Assembly: GCA_003148945.1 (NCBI GenBank)
Contig: QGGY01000006.1
Span: 62,001 to 126,000 of the forward strand
DNA length: 64,000 bases
From: Murimonas intestini
GTDB lineage: Bacteria > Bacillota > Clostridia > Lachnospirales > Lachnospiraceae
Direction of reading: 5' to 3'
Part shown: in pieces, positions 16,208-24,513 of the stretch
How positions within the stretch are numbered: the stretch's first letter is position 1
Layout: every line of letters begins with the position of its first letter
Program-made: the position numbers and the translations under genes
Notes under the pieces: generated by a model
The model's database searches: none
Told to the model about the DNA's origin: nothing
Seen by the model: only the letters and a program-made list of their open reading frames with translations

Positions 16208-17367
16208 CAGCTGTTCTCCCCAACCTGCAGTGTTACAAGCGCAGTGTACACACCATTCTTCACATCCGCCTGATAAATGCCATTATATTTTCGGGATATT
16301 TCCTGCATGATTTTTATCCCGTATCCATGCCAGTTTCTTTTTACTTTTGCTTTTACTTTTTGATTTACGCATGGGTTCGTTGTTTTGATATAGAGATAGT
16401 CCTGCATTACCACAGCATATACCCATATTTCTTTTTCTGTCTCCCCAGGAAGCAGCTCACATGCATTAACAGCGTTGTCCAGCAAATTAGAAAAAATACT
16501 GCATAAATGGACCTTGTCAATACCGTGGTCTTTCTCCAGCCGGATATCCGTCTTCAGGGATATCCCCTTTTCTCTGCACGTCTGGGCCTTTTCCTCCAGT
16601 ACCGCATTTAATACCGGCAGAGGAGTATAATTTGTTATCCTGGTGCTTTCAATACGATGTGTCATTTCTTCCAGCTGCTTTTTCACCATTTCCTGCTGGT
16701 CCGGCTGCTCCATAAACCAACAGAGCCTGTCGAGCTGGCCTGATAATTCCTGCTTTATAGATATCATTTCCCTCTGCAGACGCGTCACATTTTCATAGTG
16801 CTCCTTTTTTAGTTCATGAGCCGCCTCCATCTTGTTTAATTCTCTTTCCAGCCTGTCCTTACGGGTTTTCTCAAATACCATATACAGTAAAATAACATCT
16901 GCAGCCGCACCCGCCAGAAAGCCAAGATGAAAAAACATAATTGACTCCCCTGCCCGCTGTCCTGCTCCCTGAATATAACCAAGCCAGATTAAAAACTGCC
17001 CCACAAGAAATACAGGATAAATCGCTGCATTTTTAACTATTTCTTTCTTCTTATAACGTTTATACAAATACAAAAACACGCACCCGGCAGCCATAATTAA
17101 ATAGAAAGGCAGATATGAGCAGAGCAGCTTTGTTTCACCCGCCGCAGTGCCTGAAGCAAGAAGATAAGATTTTTCTATAACTCCATAAAACACAAAGCGG
17201 CCTGCACACTCTGCCAGACCACAGGCTGTTATTTGTACATATTTCAACGAATTTTTAAGGCGAAGTTCTTTCTCCGCCTTATCTGTACCGCTATACATTT
17301 CTTTTATAATAATAACTACAGCAAGAATTTTAAGCAGATACATTCCAATCTGAAGACCAGTATACAT
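16207..17367 (-). CDS. Sensor kinase with GHKL ATPase domain but lacking the phospho-acceptor His
   Basis: A 386-residue protein. About six membrane segments (5-165), a coiled coil (168-195), a degenerate DHp region (196-240) and a GHKL ATPase domain (250-380) with an intact N-box (FSNLLDNAVNACE, N294/N298) and G-box (HGYGIKIM, 347-354). In AgrC-like kinases the DHp helix reads R-H-D-x-x-N/H-x-L; the aligned segment here is IKQELSGQL (204-212), so His is replaced by Gln206. It could therefore bind ATP but not autophosphorylate in the usual way. It is between the LytTR regulator and the two His-bearing partner proteins. His184 and His190 exist but lie in the linker. Confidence 0.85.
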   Translation of the reverse strand: MYTGLQIGMYLLKILAVVIIIKEMYSGTDKAEKELRLKNSLKYVQITACGLAECAGRFVFYGVIEKSYLLASGTAAGETKLLCSYLPFYLIMAAGCVFLYLYKRYKKKEIVKNAAIYPVFLVGQFLIWLGYIQGAGQRAGESIMFFHLGFLAGAAADVILLYMVFEKTRKDRLERELNKMEAAHELKKEHYENVTRLQREMISIKQELSGQLDRLCWFMEQPDQQEMVKKQLEEMTHRIESTRITNYTPLPVLNAVLEEKAQTCREKGISLKTDIRLEKDHGIDKVHLCSIFSNLLDNAVNACELLPGETEKEIWVYAVVMQDYLYIKTTNPCVNQKVKAKVKRNWHGYGIKIMQEISRKYNGIYQADVKNGVYTALVTLQVGENS

Positions 17368-17395
17368 ATAAACTCCTTTATCTTTGCAGCCAATT

Positions 17396-18109
17396 TTAAA
17401 TCAGGCGGCTCATGTAAGAAAAATATCTCTCTTTTACGGCAGAAAGATATGCTTTGCTGATTACCACTTCTGTGTCATCTTTTAAAATTATCGTTTTTGA
17501 TTCTATCCGTTTTATCATATCCATATTAACAGCAAAACTTTTATGACACTGAACAAAACTTTCTCCAAGCCCCGCCATTATTTCTTTTAACTTTTTATAC
17601 ACCGTATACTCTTTGTTTTCTGTATGTATTATAACTTTATGGCCCTGGCTCTCTATAAAGTAGATTTCAGAATATAAAATATTAATGATCTTCCTTCCGG
17701 AGCATATGACCAGTTTTTCGTCTTCTTCCCTTTTTATATCTTCCTCTGTTTTTTGCAGATACTTAACAAGTAATTCCTGGCTGACAGGCTTTGTCAGATA
17801 TCCGGCCAGATTAGATTTCTTTAAAAAGATCAACTGAGAATAGCGGTCATTATAACCTGTTACATAAATTACTTTCATGGAGGGATCGATCCTGAACATT
17901 TCTTCCGCATAATCAATCCCATCCCGTTCTTCCTCCAGATCAATATCCAGAAAAACAATCTGGAACCGGTATCCCTCCAACATATCCTCTATCAATTCTG
18001 TTACACTGGAATAGCATTCTGTTTCCCGCACATACTCAGTTTTTGCAAGCAATAACTTCATATAGTCGCAAAATATCTTCTCATTGTCACACACTGCCAC
18101 ACTCAGCAT
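17396..18109 (-). CDS. LytTR-family response regulator
   Basis: A 237-residue regulator. The receiver (1-120) has the acidic pair CDNE (7-10), phospho-acceptor Asp55 in VFLDIDL, and the Lys of YLTKPV. The LytTR DNA-binding domain (130-235) shows the expected IYFIESQGHKVIIHT and FVQCHKSFAVNMDMI strands. It is the first gene of the four-gene signalling unit and starts 28 bp before the kinase. Output is transcriptional. Candidate targets are the envelope-protein genes just upstream. Confidence 0.93.
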   Translation of the reverse strand: MLSVAVCDNEKIFCDYMKLLLAKTEYVRETECYSSVTELIEDMLEGYRFQIVFLDIDLEEERDGIDYAEEMFRIDPSMKVIYVTGYNDRYSQLIFLKKSNLAGYLTKPVSQELLVKYLQKTEEDIKREEDEKLVICSGRKIINILYSEIYFIESQGHKVIIHTENKEYTVYKKLKEIMAGLGESFVQCHKSFAVNMDMIKRIESKTIILKDDTEVVISKAYLSAVKERYFSYMSRLI

Positions 18110-18148
18110 ATATCCACCTCAATACTATGTCGTTTTTCCATTTTATTT

Positions 18149-18154
18149 ATTATA
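18149..18154 (-). promoter_or_regulatory. -10 element before the LytTR regulator
   Basis: A perfect minus-strand TATAAT 40 bp upstream of the start codon. No good -35 is visible at 17 nt, which would fit an activated promoter; readthrough from the upstream envelope genes is also possible. Confidence 0.4.
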
Positions 18155-18202
18155 TCAGTTTTAGGGTGTAACGGCCAGTATTTTGGCGGATTTTTGCAAC
18201 GT

Positions 18203-19213
18203 TCAAAAACTCTTGTCTGTAATCAATGTGTACAGCCAAAATGGAAGATACATTATACAAATTATCAAACCCGCAAAGAAAAACACCAGTATAGATACAA
18301 TTGTTTTTCCAAATATTGTTTCGCTTGTGAAAAAAATATATGCTGAGCTAAATGCATATAATGCGCCATTAGCCAGCAAAACCGTAACCGTGTAAAGAAA
18401 GACTTTATCATCTCCATCTGAAATAATGAGCGCTATTACACAAATTAATGATGCCGCTGCAAAAGGAGACATGGATATTATGAGAGAAAGCAAAGAGCTG
18501 TCTGTTATCGATTTTATCCATTTTTCACCAGCCTCAATAATAGAGTAATCATGTATATATGCAAGAGCAAATGCTCCCAGCGCAATAGAAACAGAAAATA
18601 TAATTAATCTTGCAATGTTTTCCCTCATTCCACTTTTGCTTCTTATGATCATTAACAAACCAACTATTATATTGATGGCAATCATAATCTCAAATGAATA
18701 CTCTCTTATGTAGGGACCAAAAAATTTATAAAGTAACGCCACTGCTGCTATACATGCAAAAAAGATTACTGTTAGAAATGTAGAATCAATATCAGATGCT
18801 TCTCTGACCGGGCGATAAGATTCTCTTTCTTCTTTTCCAATTTTTTCTCTTTTTTTCTTCTGTTCATCTATTCCAAGTAAAACAGCGGCGCCTGCCTGCA
18901 ATCCTTCATGCTGATCATCTGAAGAATCTGGATAATAATATCCCAATCGTCCTCCATATCCACGCTTCTCTAAAACTTCATGACGTTCGAAATCTACATA
19001 TGCAATCATAGAACCTTGAGAATCCAATAACTCACCATTTTGTTCTACGTACCCGACACTAATTGTATCTGCCAGTATATTTGACCCGCCTTCCCGATAT
19101 CCATAGACTTCTGCTCCTCCGTTTCGGAATTTGCAGTATCCTATTCTTTCATCGTGCCTTATAATGCCATTATCATACTTGTAAATAGTATCCATAAAAT
19201 ATACTGTTCCCAT
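18203..19213 (-). CDS. Polytopic membrane protein with soluble N-terminal domain, unknown function
   Basis: A 336-residue protein. Residues 1-125 are soluble and rich in short beta-strands with repeated Tyr/Gly (YKYDNGIIRHD, GYCKFRNGG, YVEQNGELLDSQG). After a charged linker (KKKREKIGKEERES), about six membrane helices follow to the end. I start at ATG 19213, which has GGGAG 6 nt upstream; the longer frame overlaps the preceding gene. The N-terminal strands resemble, at low level, the C-terminal part of the neighbouring lipoprotein (YSIYNTNGEQ, YFDFDAATIY), so the two may share a domain. No known family recognised. Confidence 0.65.
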   Translation of the reverse strand: MGTVYFMDTIYKYDNGIIRHDERIGYCKFRNGGAEVYGYREGGSNILADTISVGYVEQNGELLDSQGSMIAYVDFERHEVLEKRGYGGRLGYYYPDSSDDQHEGLQAGAAVLLGIDEQKKKREKIGKEERESYRPVREASDIDSTFLTVIFFACIAAVALLYKFFGPYIREYSFEIMIAINIIVGLLMIIRSKSGMRENIARLIIFSVSIALGAFALAYIHDYSIIEAGEKWIKSITDSSLLSLIISMSPFAAASLICVIALIISDGDDKVFLYTVTVLLANGALYAFSSAYIFFTSETIFGKTIVSILVFFFAGLIICIMYLPFWLYTLITDKSF

Positions 19214-19283
19214 ATGTGCTCCCTTCTGATACAAATAGATTACAGAAAAATTATCCGGGATTTTCAATTTTTCATTTTCTGTC

Positions 19284-20354
19284 TTAATGTGTACCAAAAT
19301 CAAGAGCCCTTCTTGAATCGAGCTGCTTCTCTTCCTCGCTTGTAAAATCTTTGTACGCAAAAGGAGGCTGTTCACCATTTGTATTATATATACTATATGT
19401 CCTGTTAAAATCAGGAATATAAATAGTTGCGGCATCAAAGTCAAAATAGGCTATATGGTAATCATCCTCTCTTCCGTTTTGGCAATATTGAGCAGTTCCA
19501 TTGATCAGATCTATTTCAGTAAGTATTCCATCTACAATATAGCCATCAGAATCCATTTCTCCCATAATATTTGTGATTTCTTCATTTTCAGAGGTAAATA
19601 CTCTTTTGTAAAGATAGAGGGTTGACACCCTGTTATAGTATATTCCTTCAGGAACTGGCCGCATTTGCATATAAGAATAAACCCCATTTTCATTAGGCGT
19701 CCCAAGCCAGATTATATTATCCATATTATCAAGGCTTTGCGCTGCTATCCTGGTATAGGAATACTCATTCTCCCATTTGCCAGTTTGCGGATTATAAAGT
19801 TCATTTAATTCGTAAGTATTTTTTGTGGTATATTTTAATGTTTTGTCACATCTCGTCTCAAAGAATATCCTTTTATAGGAATAAAATGTTTCAGCATCAA
19901 AATTTACATCTTCAACATTTGTAAAATTAATTGTATCAAACGTTCCCGTCACATAGGCATCCGGGTCATTGTTAAAAGTGGCAAGTACCTCTTCATTATC
20001 CCTTGTGCTTAAGTCTTTCACGTAAAAATCGATTACTTCCATGTCATCAAGGATCCATCCGCCCTGGTCATAAAAATTATAGTAAAGAATGCAATAATAT
20101 GATTGAATTGCATACTCATTTTCACCACGTATAGTCACATATACCGTATCTTCCTTGTCATCCATATTTGTCTGTCTTTTTTCAATTTTTACCGTCTCAC
20201 TAAAGTCCGCAAAGTTTATTTCTGATTCATAATTTTGCACATCCGTTAGTATCTCCTGCTCATCCTTTACTTTTCTGCCGCATCCGGATATACATAATAA
20301 AATCAAAATTAATGTTAACGTAATAACAAATCTGTTTTTCTTCATAAGTTTCAT
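19284..20354 (-). CDS. Secreted lipoprotein of unknown function
   Basis: A 356-residue protein with a type II signal peptide: basic MKLMKKNR, a hydrophobic core and the lipobox CISGC, giving a lipid-anchored Cys near residue 25. The mature part is acidic and Tyr-rich with predicted beta structure (YYCILYYNFYDQGGWILDDMEV). It follows the secreted protein gene by 34 bp and precedes the membrane protein gene, so the three are probably one operon. I do not recognise a family. Start supported by AAAGGAGAGG. Confidence 0.7.
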   Translation of the reverse strand: MKLMKKNRFVITLTLILILLCISGCGRKVKDEQEILTDVQNYESEINFADFSETVKIEKRQTNMDDKEDTVYVTIRGENEYAIQSYYCILYYNFYDQGGWILDDMEVIDFYVKDLSTRDNEEVLATFNNDPDAYVTGTFDTINFTNVEDVNFDAETFYSYKRIFFETRCDKTLKYTTKNTYELNELYNPQTGKWENEYSYTRIAAQSLDNMDNIIWLGTPNENGVYSYMQMRPVPEGIYYNRVSTLYLYKRVFTSENEEITNIMGEMDSDGYIVDGILTEIDLINGTAQYCQNGREDDYHIAYFDFDAATIYIPDFNRTYSIYNTNGEQPPFAYKDFTSEEEKQLDSRRALDFGTH

Positions 20355-20388
20355 AATCCTCTCCTTTTCAGCCGGGCCATACCCGCAG

Positions 20389-21258
20389 TTATTTCGTATC
20401 AGTTTCAGTGACCGGAGCCTCAGTGTTCAGCGTCAGAGTAATTGTCTGTCCTGCATCCTCATCATTCCTCAGTGTAATACTGTCTTTTGTTATTTTTTCT
20501 ACAGAATAGCTGATACGGCCGCCTCCATCCCAAAGAAATTTAATATTATTTTGCATGACAGCAAGTTTACCTGTCCTTGATCCGTTATCCAGATCCATCA
20601 TGCCGTCTGATGTGATAGTCAGAACCTTACCGTCAATATCCCACGTCTTTCCCAGCAGCAGTTCTTCCAGAAACTCACTCTGAACCTTTTCTTTCATGAA
20701 AACAGTTCTAAACTCATTTAACTTGGGAGCAAGGGGATCTGCCGTATCTGTGACAGTTACAGTCATGATCAGTTTTTTGTCTTGATCTGTATTCAGGCAA
20801 AATCTGGAATTGGAGGAATCCAGCTTATATGCAGTAAGATCACCGCTCTCAACAGGCAGAAATTCACCTGTAAAACTGTCAGCCACTGAGGCCGTTTCTT
20901 CATTCAGATCTGTGATTGTAAATTTATTATCGGATATTTTATAATTGCCTAATTTAACAGATTTTTCTAAATCCGGCAAAATAATTGTTCCGTCCGGCAT
21001 TAATATAATTTCATCCTCAATGGCATAATCATGGTTTTCATACCACACATATCTCCAAACTCCCCAAAGCATTTCAATATCTTCCGGGATTTCCTCAGCC
21101 TCCGGTTCAACTGCTTCTGAGCCTAAAGCTTCAGGCCCCGCATTTTCTGTCTCAGAGCCTGTCCCGGGTCCGGCAGCAAGCAGATCTGTATCTGCCCCGC
21201 AGAACAGGACACCTGCCATGAGCATTGCTGTCATTGCCATTAATATTTTTCTTTTCAT
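20389..21258 (-). CDS. Secreted protein of unknown function with beta-rich repeats
   Basis: A 289-residue protein with an N-terminal signal peptide (MKRKILMAMTAMLMAGVLFC, probable cleavage at LLAAG) followed by an acidic Glu/Pro-rich linker (to about residue 60). Two similar beta-rich modules follow, each of the form 'WxIDGxxLxIxxDGxxxL' (around 65-125 and 205-275), reminiscent of lipocalin-like or DUF-type sensors of small lipoproteins. No catalytic motif. First gene of the envelope trio upstream of the split-kinase operon. Confidence 0.65.
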   Translation of the reverse strand: MKRKILMAMTAMLMAGVLFCGADTDLLAAGPGTGSETENAGPEALGSEAVEPEAEEIPEDIEMLWGVWRYVWYENHDYAIEDEIILMPDGTIILPDLEKSVKLGNYKISDNKFTITDLNEETASVADSFTGEFLPVESGDLTAYKLDSSNSRFCLNTDQDKKLIMTVTVTDTADPLAPKLNEFRTVFMKEKVQSEFLEELLLGKTWDIDGKVLTITSDGMMDLDNGSRTGKLAVMQNNIKFLWDGGGRISYSVEKITKDSITLRNDEDAGQTITLTLNTEAPVTETDTK

Positions 21259-21407
21259 TTCATAATCCCCCTTTTCGTCGTTGGTATATTTTCAGTTACT
21301 ATTCACAAAATTATATCAAATCTCCCCCTGCATTTTTTTCTCTATGCAAAACTGGACGAAAAAAGAGCAAAAAAAACGCGGATATGGCTTTTCGTTCTCC
21401 CCCATGA

Positions 21408-21413
21408 TATAAT
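21408..21413 (+). promoter_or_regulatory. -10 element before the metallo-hydrolase gene
   Basis: TATAAT 35 bp before the start codon, with an extended upstream GA. The -35 at 17 nt (TGGCTT) is poor. Confidence 0.35.
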
Positions 21414-21447
21414 TACCACAAAACACTATATACGGAGGTGCTTCATC

Positions 21448-22164
21448 ATGAAAATACGTTGGATTGGCCAGGCAGGATATGAACTTAGTGACGGTACAAC
21501 TACGATTCTTTTAGATCCATATCTCTCAGATATCGTAGAGCGCGAAGAAGGCTTGAAAAGGATGGTGACAGCCCCAGTCAACCCTGAGGATATCACTGCA
21601 GATGTGCTTTTATACACACATACACATATTGACCACCTGGACCCGGATACTGTTAAAAGCATCAAGAGCAGAGAGGTTCTCTTCGCAGGTCCCGGAAGCG
21701 GCCTCCCAATACTGGAAGAGGCGGGCATATCCGCTGCCAGATATATAAACCTGGACCGGGGCGAAGAGAGAAGTTTTGGTGATTTCAAGGTCAGGGCTGT
21801 CTTTGCAGACCATACTGATGACAGTGTGGGCTACATAATAAACCACGGGGGATTGACTCTTTATTTCACAGGAGATACCCTGTTTACCCCTCAATTTGAA
21901 AGCAGCATACGGGAATTAAAAGACATCAGGATCGATATTCTTTTTGTCTGTATCAACGGAAAGCTGGGCAATATGAATGTGGGGGAGGCAGTAACCCTCA
22001 CCCGCATGCTGAGTCCTGCCGCTGCAGTCCCCAACCACTATGGCATGTTTGCTGAAAATACGGAAGATCCTGCGCTGTATGTACAGGGTCTGGCGGACAG
22101 CCGGCAGGTAATACGCGTCCTGGAATTTAACAAAACATATGAGGCGCCCGAAAATTTTATTTAA
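21448..22164 (+). CDS. Metallo-beta-lactamase-fold hydrolase (UlaG-like)
   Basis: A 238-residue metallo-hydrolase. The metal motif is THTHIDHLD (H58, H60, D62, H63), with further ligands in FADHTDD, FTGDTLF and PNHYGMF. Small stand-alone proteins with this layout belong to the UlaG-like group, whose characterised member opens L-ascorbate-6-phosphate lactone. The absence of an ascorbate PTS nearby means that reaction is not assured. Start follows ACGGAGG at good spacing. It is one of the few plus-strand genes and ends at a strong shared terminator. Confidence 0.85.
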   Translation: MKIRWIGQAGYELSDGTTTILLDPYLSDIVEREEGLKRMVTAPVNPEDITADVLLYTHTHIDHLDPDTVKSIKSREVLFAGPGSGLPILEEAGISAARYINLDRGEERSFGDFKVRAVFADHTDDSVGYIINHGGLTLYFTGDTLFTPQFESSIRELKDIRIDILFVCINGKLGNMNVGEAVTLTRMLSPAAAVPNHYGMFAENTEDPALYVQGLADSRQVIRVLEFNKTYEAPENFI

Positions 22165-22206
22165 CTCAATGCAGATCATTACATTATATATCTGCGCAAT
22201 TTCGCA

Positions 22207-22243
22207 AAACAGGCTGCCTGATAAGATCTCAGGCAGCCTGTTT
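22207..22243. terminator. Bidirectional terminator
   Basis: Perfect 15-bp stem (22207-22221 with 22229-22243, 7-nt loop) followed by TTTATTTTT on the plus strand and TTTTGCG on the minus. It lies between the convergent metallo-hydrolase and GGDEF genes and overlaps the GGDEF stop codon. Confidence 0.88.
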
Positions 22244-24446
22244 ATTTTTCCATTTTTTTATATTCAGTAATATCATAACATGACAGAAGTAGCGCCGGAC
22301 TGTCACCCCAGTGCATTGGAGTAACATGTACCTTTGTCCACACATTATATATTGGATTATAGATCTCGTTGGGACCGCCCTGCCGGAGGGGACATTTCTC
22401 ACATGGCTCTTCTTTTCTGAAAAATGCCTTGTAACAGGGCATCCCCGGCTTTGCACTTAAAGCCAGCTCTTTCGTCTTATGGTTCAGATAGAGCAGTTCA
22501 TAAGTATCCCTGCGGATCGCATAGATATAGGCATCCTGGACATCCAGTATAGTGTTCAGCTGAACAGCCAGCTGACGGTCACGGTCAGTTGCCCTCTTCT
22601 TCTGGAGGAAAGTGGTGAGCAGCTGGGACACAAGTGACAGGATAGCTATCTCATCCTTTGTCCACAGTCTCGTCCCTGTACATTCATCGAATCCCACAAA
22701 TCCCCTGAATGATTCATCCTCACTTCTGATGGCGCACTGCAGTGTGGATCTGATTCCCTGCCTTTCAAAAAGTGCCACCTGTGAAGGCGCCAGCGCGTGT
22801 ATATCACGGCAGTAGAAGATAGCATTTTCACCAAAAAGGTTTTCATAGCCTTCAAGATCAGCATACGGTATCTGCTGCAGATTTTCCTTCTCAGGAGTTA
22901 TCCCCGCATTACACCACTCGTATGTATTATAGGAATATTTGCCATCATCACTGTTCTCAAATATATATGCCCTGCTGACATCGAATCTCTTCCCCACGAT
23001 CTCCAGGATGAGATTAATTGCCTGGTCTATATCTTTCGTGTCATAGAGTATCTGAAATACATAGTTGGCCAGGTCACCCGTTGTACCCGTTCCCCTCTCA
23101 TCCGAATCAATAGCCGCTCCCAGTGAAGAGAAGGCTGACTGCTGGACAGGCACTGACTGGCCGGGTTCATAGATGACATACTGATTCTTTCCCCTGCTCT
23201 TTGCCTGATATAAAGCGAGATCGGCACAGTGGTAAAGGGACTGAAAATCACTGCCGTCTTCCGGATACATGGCAACTCCTATACTGCAGCTGAAGGCGAT
23301 GTTCTGCTTCTCATCCTCAAAGAGATGGCGGAACATATCCAGAAACAGCTCTGCCTTTCTCTTTGCCAGTTTCCTGTCAGGAACATCTTTTAAGAAAACA
23401 GTAAACTCATCCCCGCCTATGCGTCCCACAATATCACTGCCGCGTGTCAGCCTTTTCATGCCCGAGGCGAGTTCCGCCAGCACGGCATCTCCAAACAGAT
23501 GCCCCTGGCTGTCATTTACCTGTTTAAAATTATCAGTATCGATCATGAAGAGGGCCCCGCAGCACTCCGGCCTGTCCTGGAGGTGGCATCTGATCTGCGT
23601 CACAGTCTCCTCCCTGTTATACAGCCCTGTCAGTGCGTCTCTCTCTGCCCTGTACTTCAGATTATCTATCAGCCTCTTTTCTTTATCTATATCTGTTATG
23701 ACACCTACGGCCTTGATCGGATTTCCGGACGCATCATACTGGTCTGTGGCACGGATACGGCACCAGATAAAGTTTCCCTTTGCATCCTGTATCCTGAACT
23801 CATCCGTGGAGTATGGCTTGCCGCTCCTTGCATCAGCTATGAGCTGCTGAAATCTGTGCAGATCATCAGGATGGATATGAGAGCGCAGCTTAAGACTTTC
23901 CAGGATCCTTTCGTGCACAGGTTCATATCCAAATTTTTTTCCCCAGTTTGCGGAATATATCATAGTATCTGCCAGCATATTCCACTCAAAAATAATGTCA
24001 GTTGTCTGGTCCATTATGATCCTGTGGCGCTCTAATGACAGGCGCAGCTCTTCTCTTGCATTTCTCGTCTCTGTCACATCCATCATGACACAGAGGAGCT
24101 GTTCTTCTCCATCTGTGCTGATGAGCCGGGCATTGTCCATCACCCATTTACAGCTCCCGTCCCGGCACAGGACGCGGTAGCTCTGTGATGACTTTTCACC
24201 TGACTTCAGCTGCTCTGACACTTCATCCAAAACACTCTGCCTGTCATCAGGATGTATCATTTCTATAAAACGGTACTGAAACCGTTCTCCGATCTCATCC
24301 CATCCAAATCCAAACATGTCTATAAATCCCTGGTTTACTTCTATCAGGGTAAAATATTCATCATTCAGACACTGCTGTACCCCGCCTGGTATACTGTTGA
24401 ACAGTGTTTTATATTCCGGACTGGGATACTGCCTGCCGTCTTTCAT
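22242..24446 (-). CDS. Diguanylate cyclase with PAS, PAS, GGDEF, GAF and C-terminal sensor module
   Basis: A 734-residue cytosolic signalling protein without membrane helices. PAS1 (~12-128), PAS2 with PAC (~138-256), GGDEF domain (~265-430) with an intact GGDEF motif at 344-348 and RIGGDEF context, GAF (~465-615), and a final PAS-like module (~620-734) containing CYKAF...EPCEKCP, a Cys cluster seen in sensor PAS modules that may bind metal or respond to redox. It should make cyclic di-GMP. No EAL domain follows. The GGDEF domain being central, not terminal, is unusual. Start preceded by GAGGAGGG. Confidence 0.88.
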   Translation of the reverse strand: MKDGRQYPSPEYKTLFNSIPGGVQQCLNDEYFTLIEVNQGFIDMFGFGWDEIGERFQYRFIEMIHPDDRQSVLDEVSEQLKSGEKSSQSYRVLCRDGSCKWVMDNARLISTDGEEQLLCVMMDVTETRNAREELRLSLERHRIIMDQTTDIIFEWNMLADTMIYSANWGKKFGYEPVHERILESLKLRSHIHPDDLHRFQQLIADARSGKPYSTDEFRIQDAKGNFIWCRIRATDQYDASGNPIKAVGVITDIDKEKRLIDNLKYRAERDALTGLYNREETVTQIRCHLQDRPECCGALFMIDTDNFKQVNDSQGHLFGDAVLAELASGMKRLTRGSDIVGRIGGDEFTVFLKDVPDRKLAKRKAELFLDMFRHLFEDEKQNIAFSCSIGVAMYPEDGSDFQSLYHCADLALYQAKSRGKNQYVIYEPGQSVPVQQSAFSSLGAAIDSDERGTGTTGDLANYVFQILYDTKDIDQAINLILEIVGKRFDVSRAYIFENSDDGKYSYNTYEWCNAGITPEKENLQQIPYADLEGYENLFGENAIFYCRDIHALAPSQVALFERQGIRSTLQCAIRSEDESFRGFVGFDECTGTRLWTKDEIAILSLVSQLLTTFLQKKRATDRDRQLAVQLNTILDVQDAYIYAIRRDTYELLYLNHKTKELALSAKPGMPCYKAFFRKEEPCEKCPLRQGGPNEIYNPIYNVWTKVHVTPMHWGDSPALLLSCYDITEYKKMEK

Positions 24447-24513
24447 TTTACTTCCCTCCTCATGACGGCAGCGGCCCTTCCCGGGCCGCCGCCAGATTGT
24501 TTTACCCGCTATG

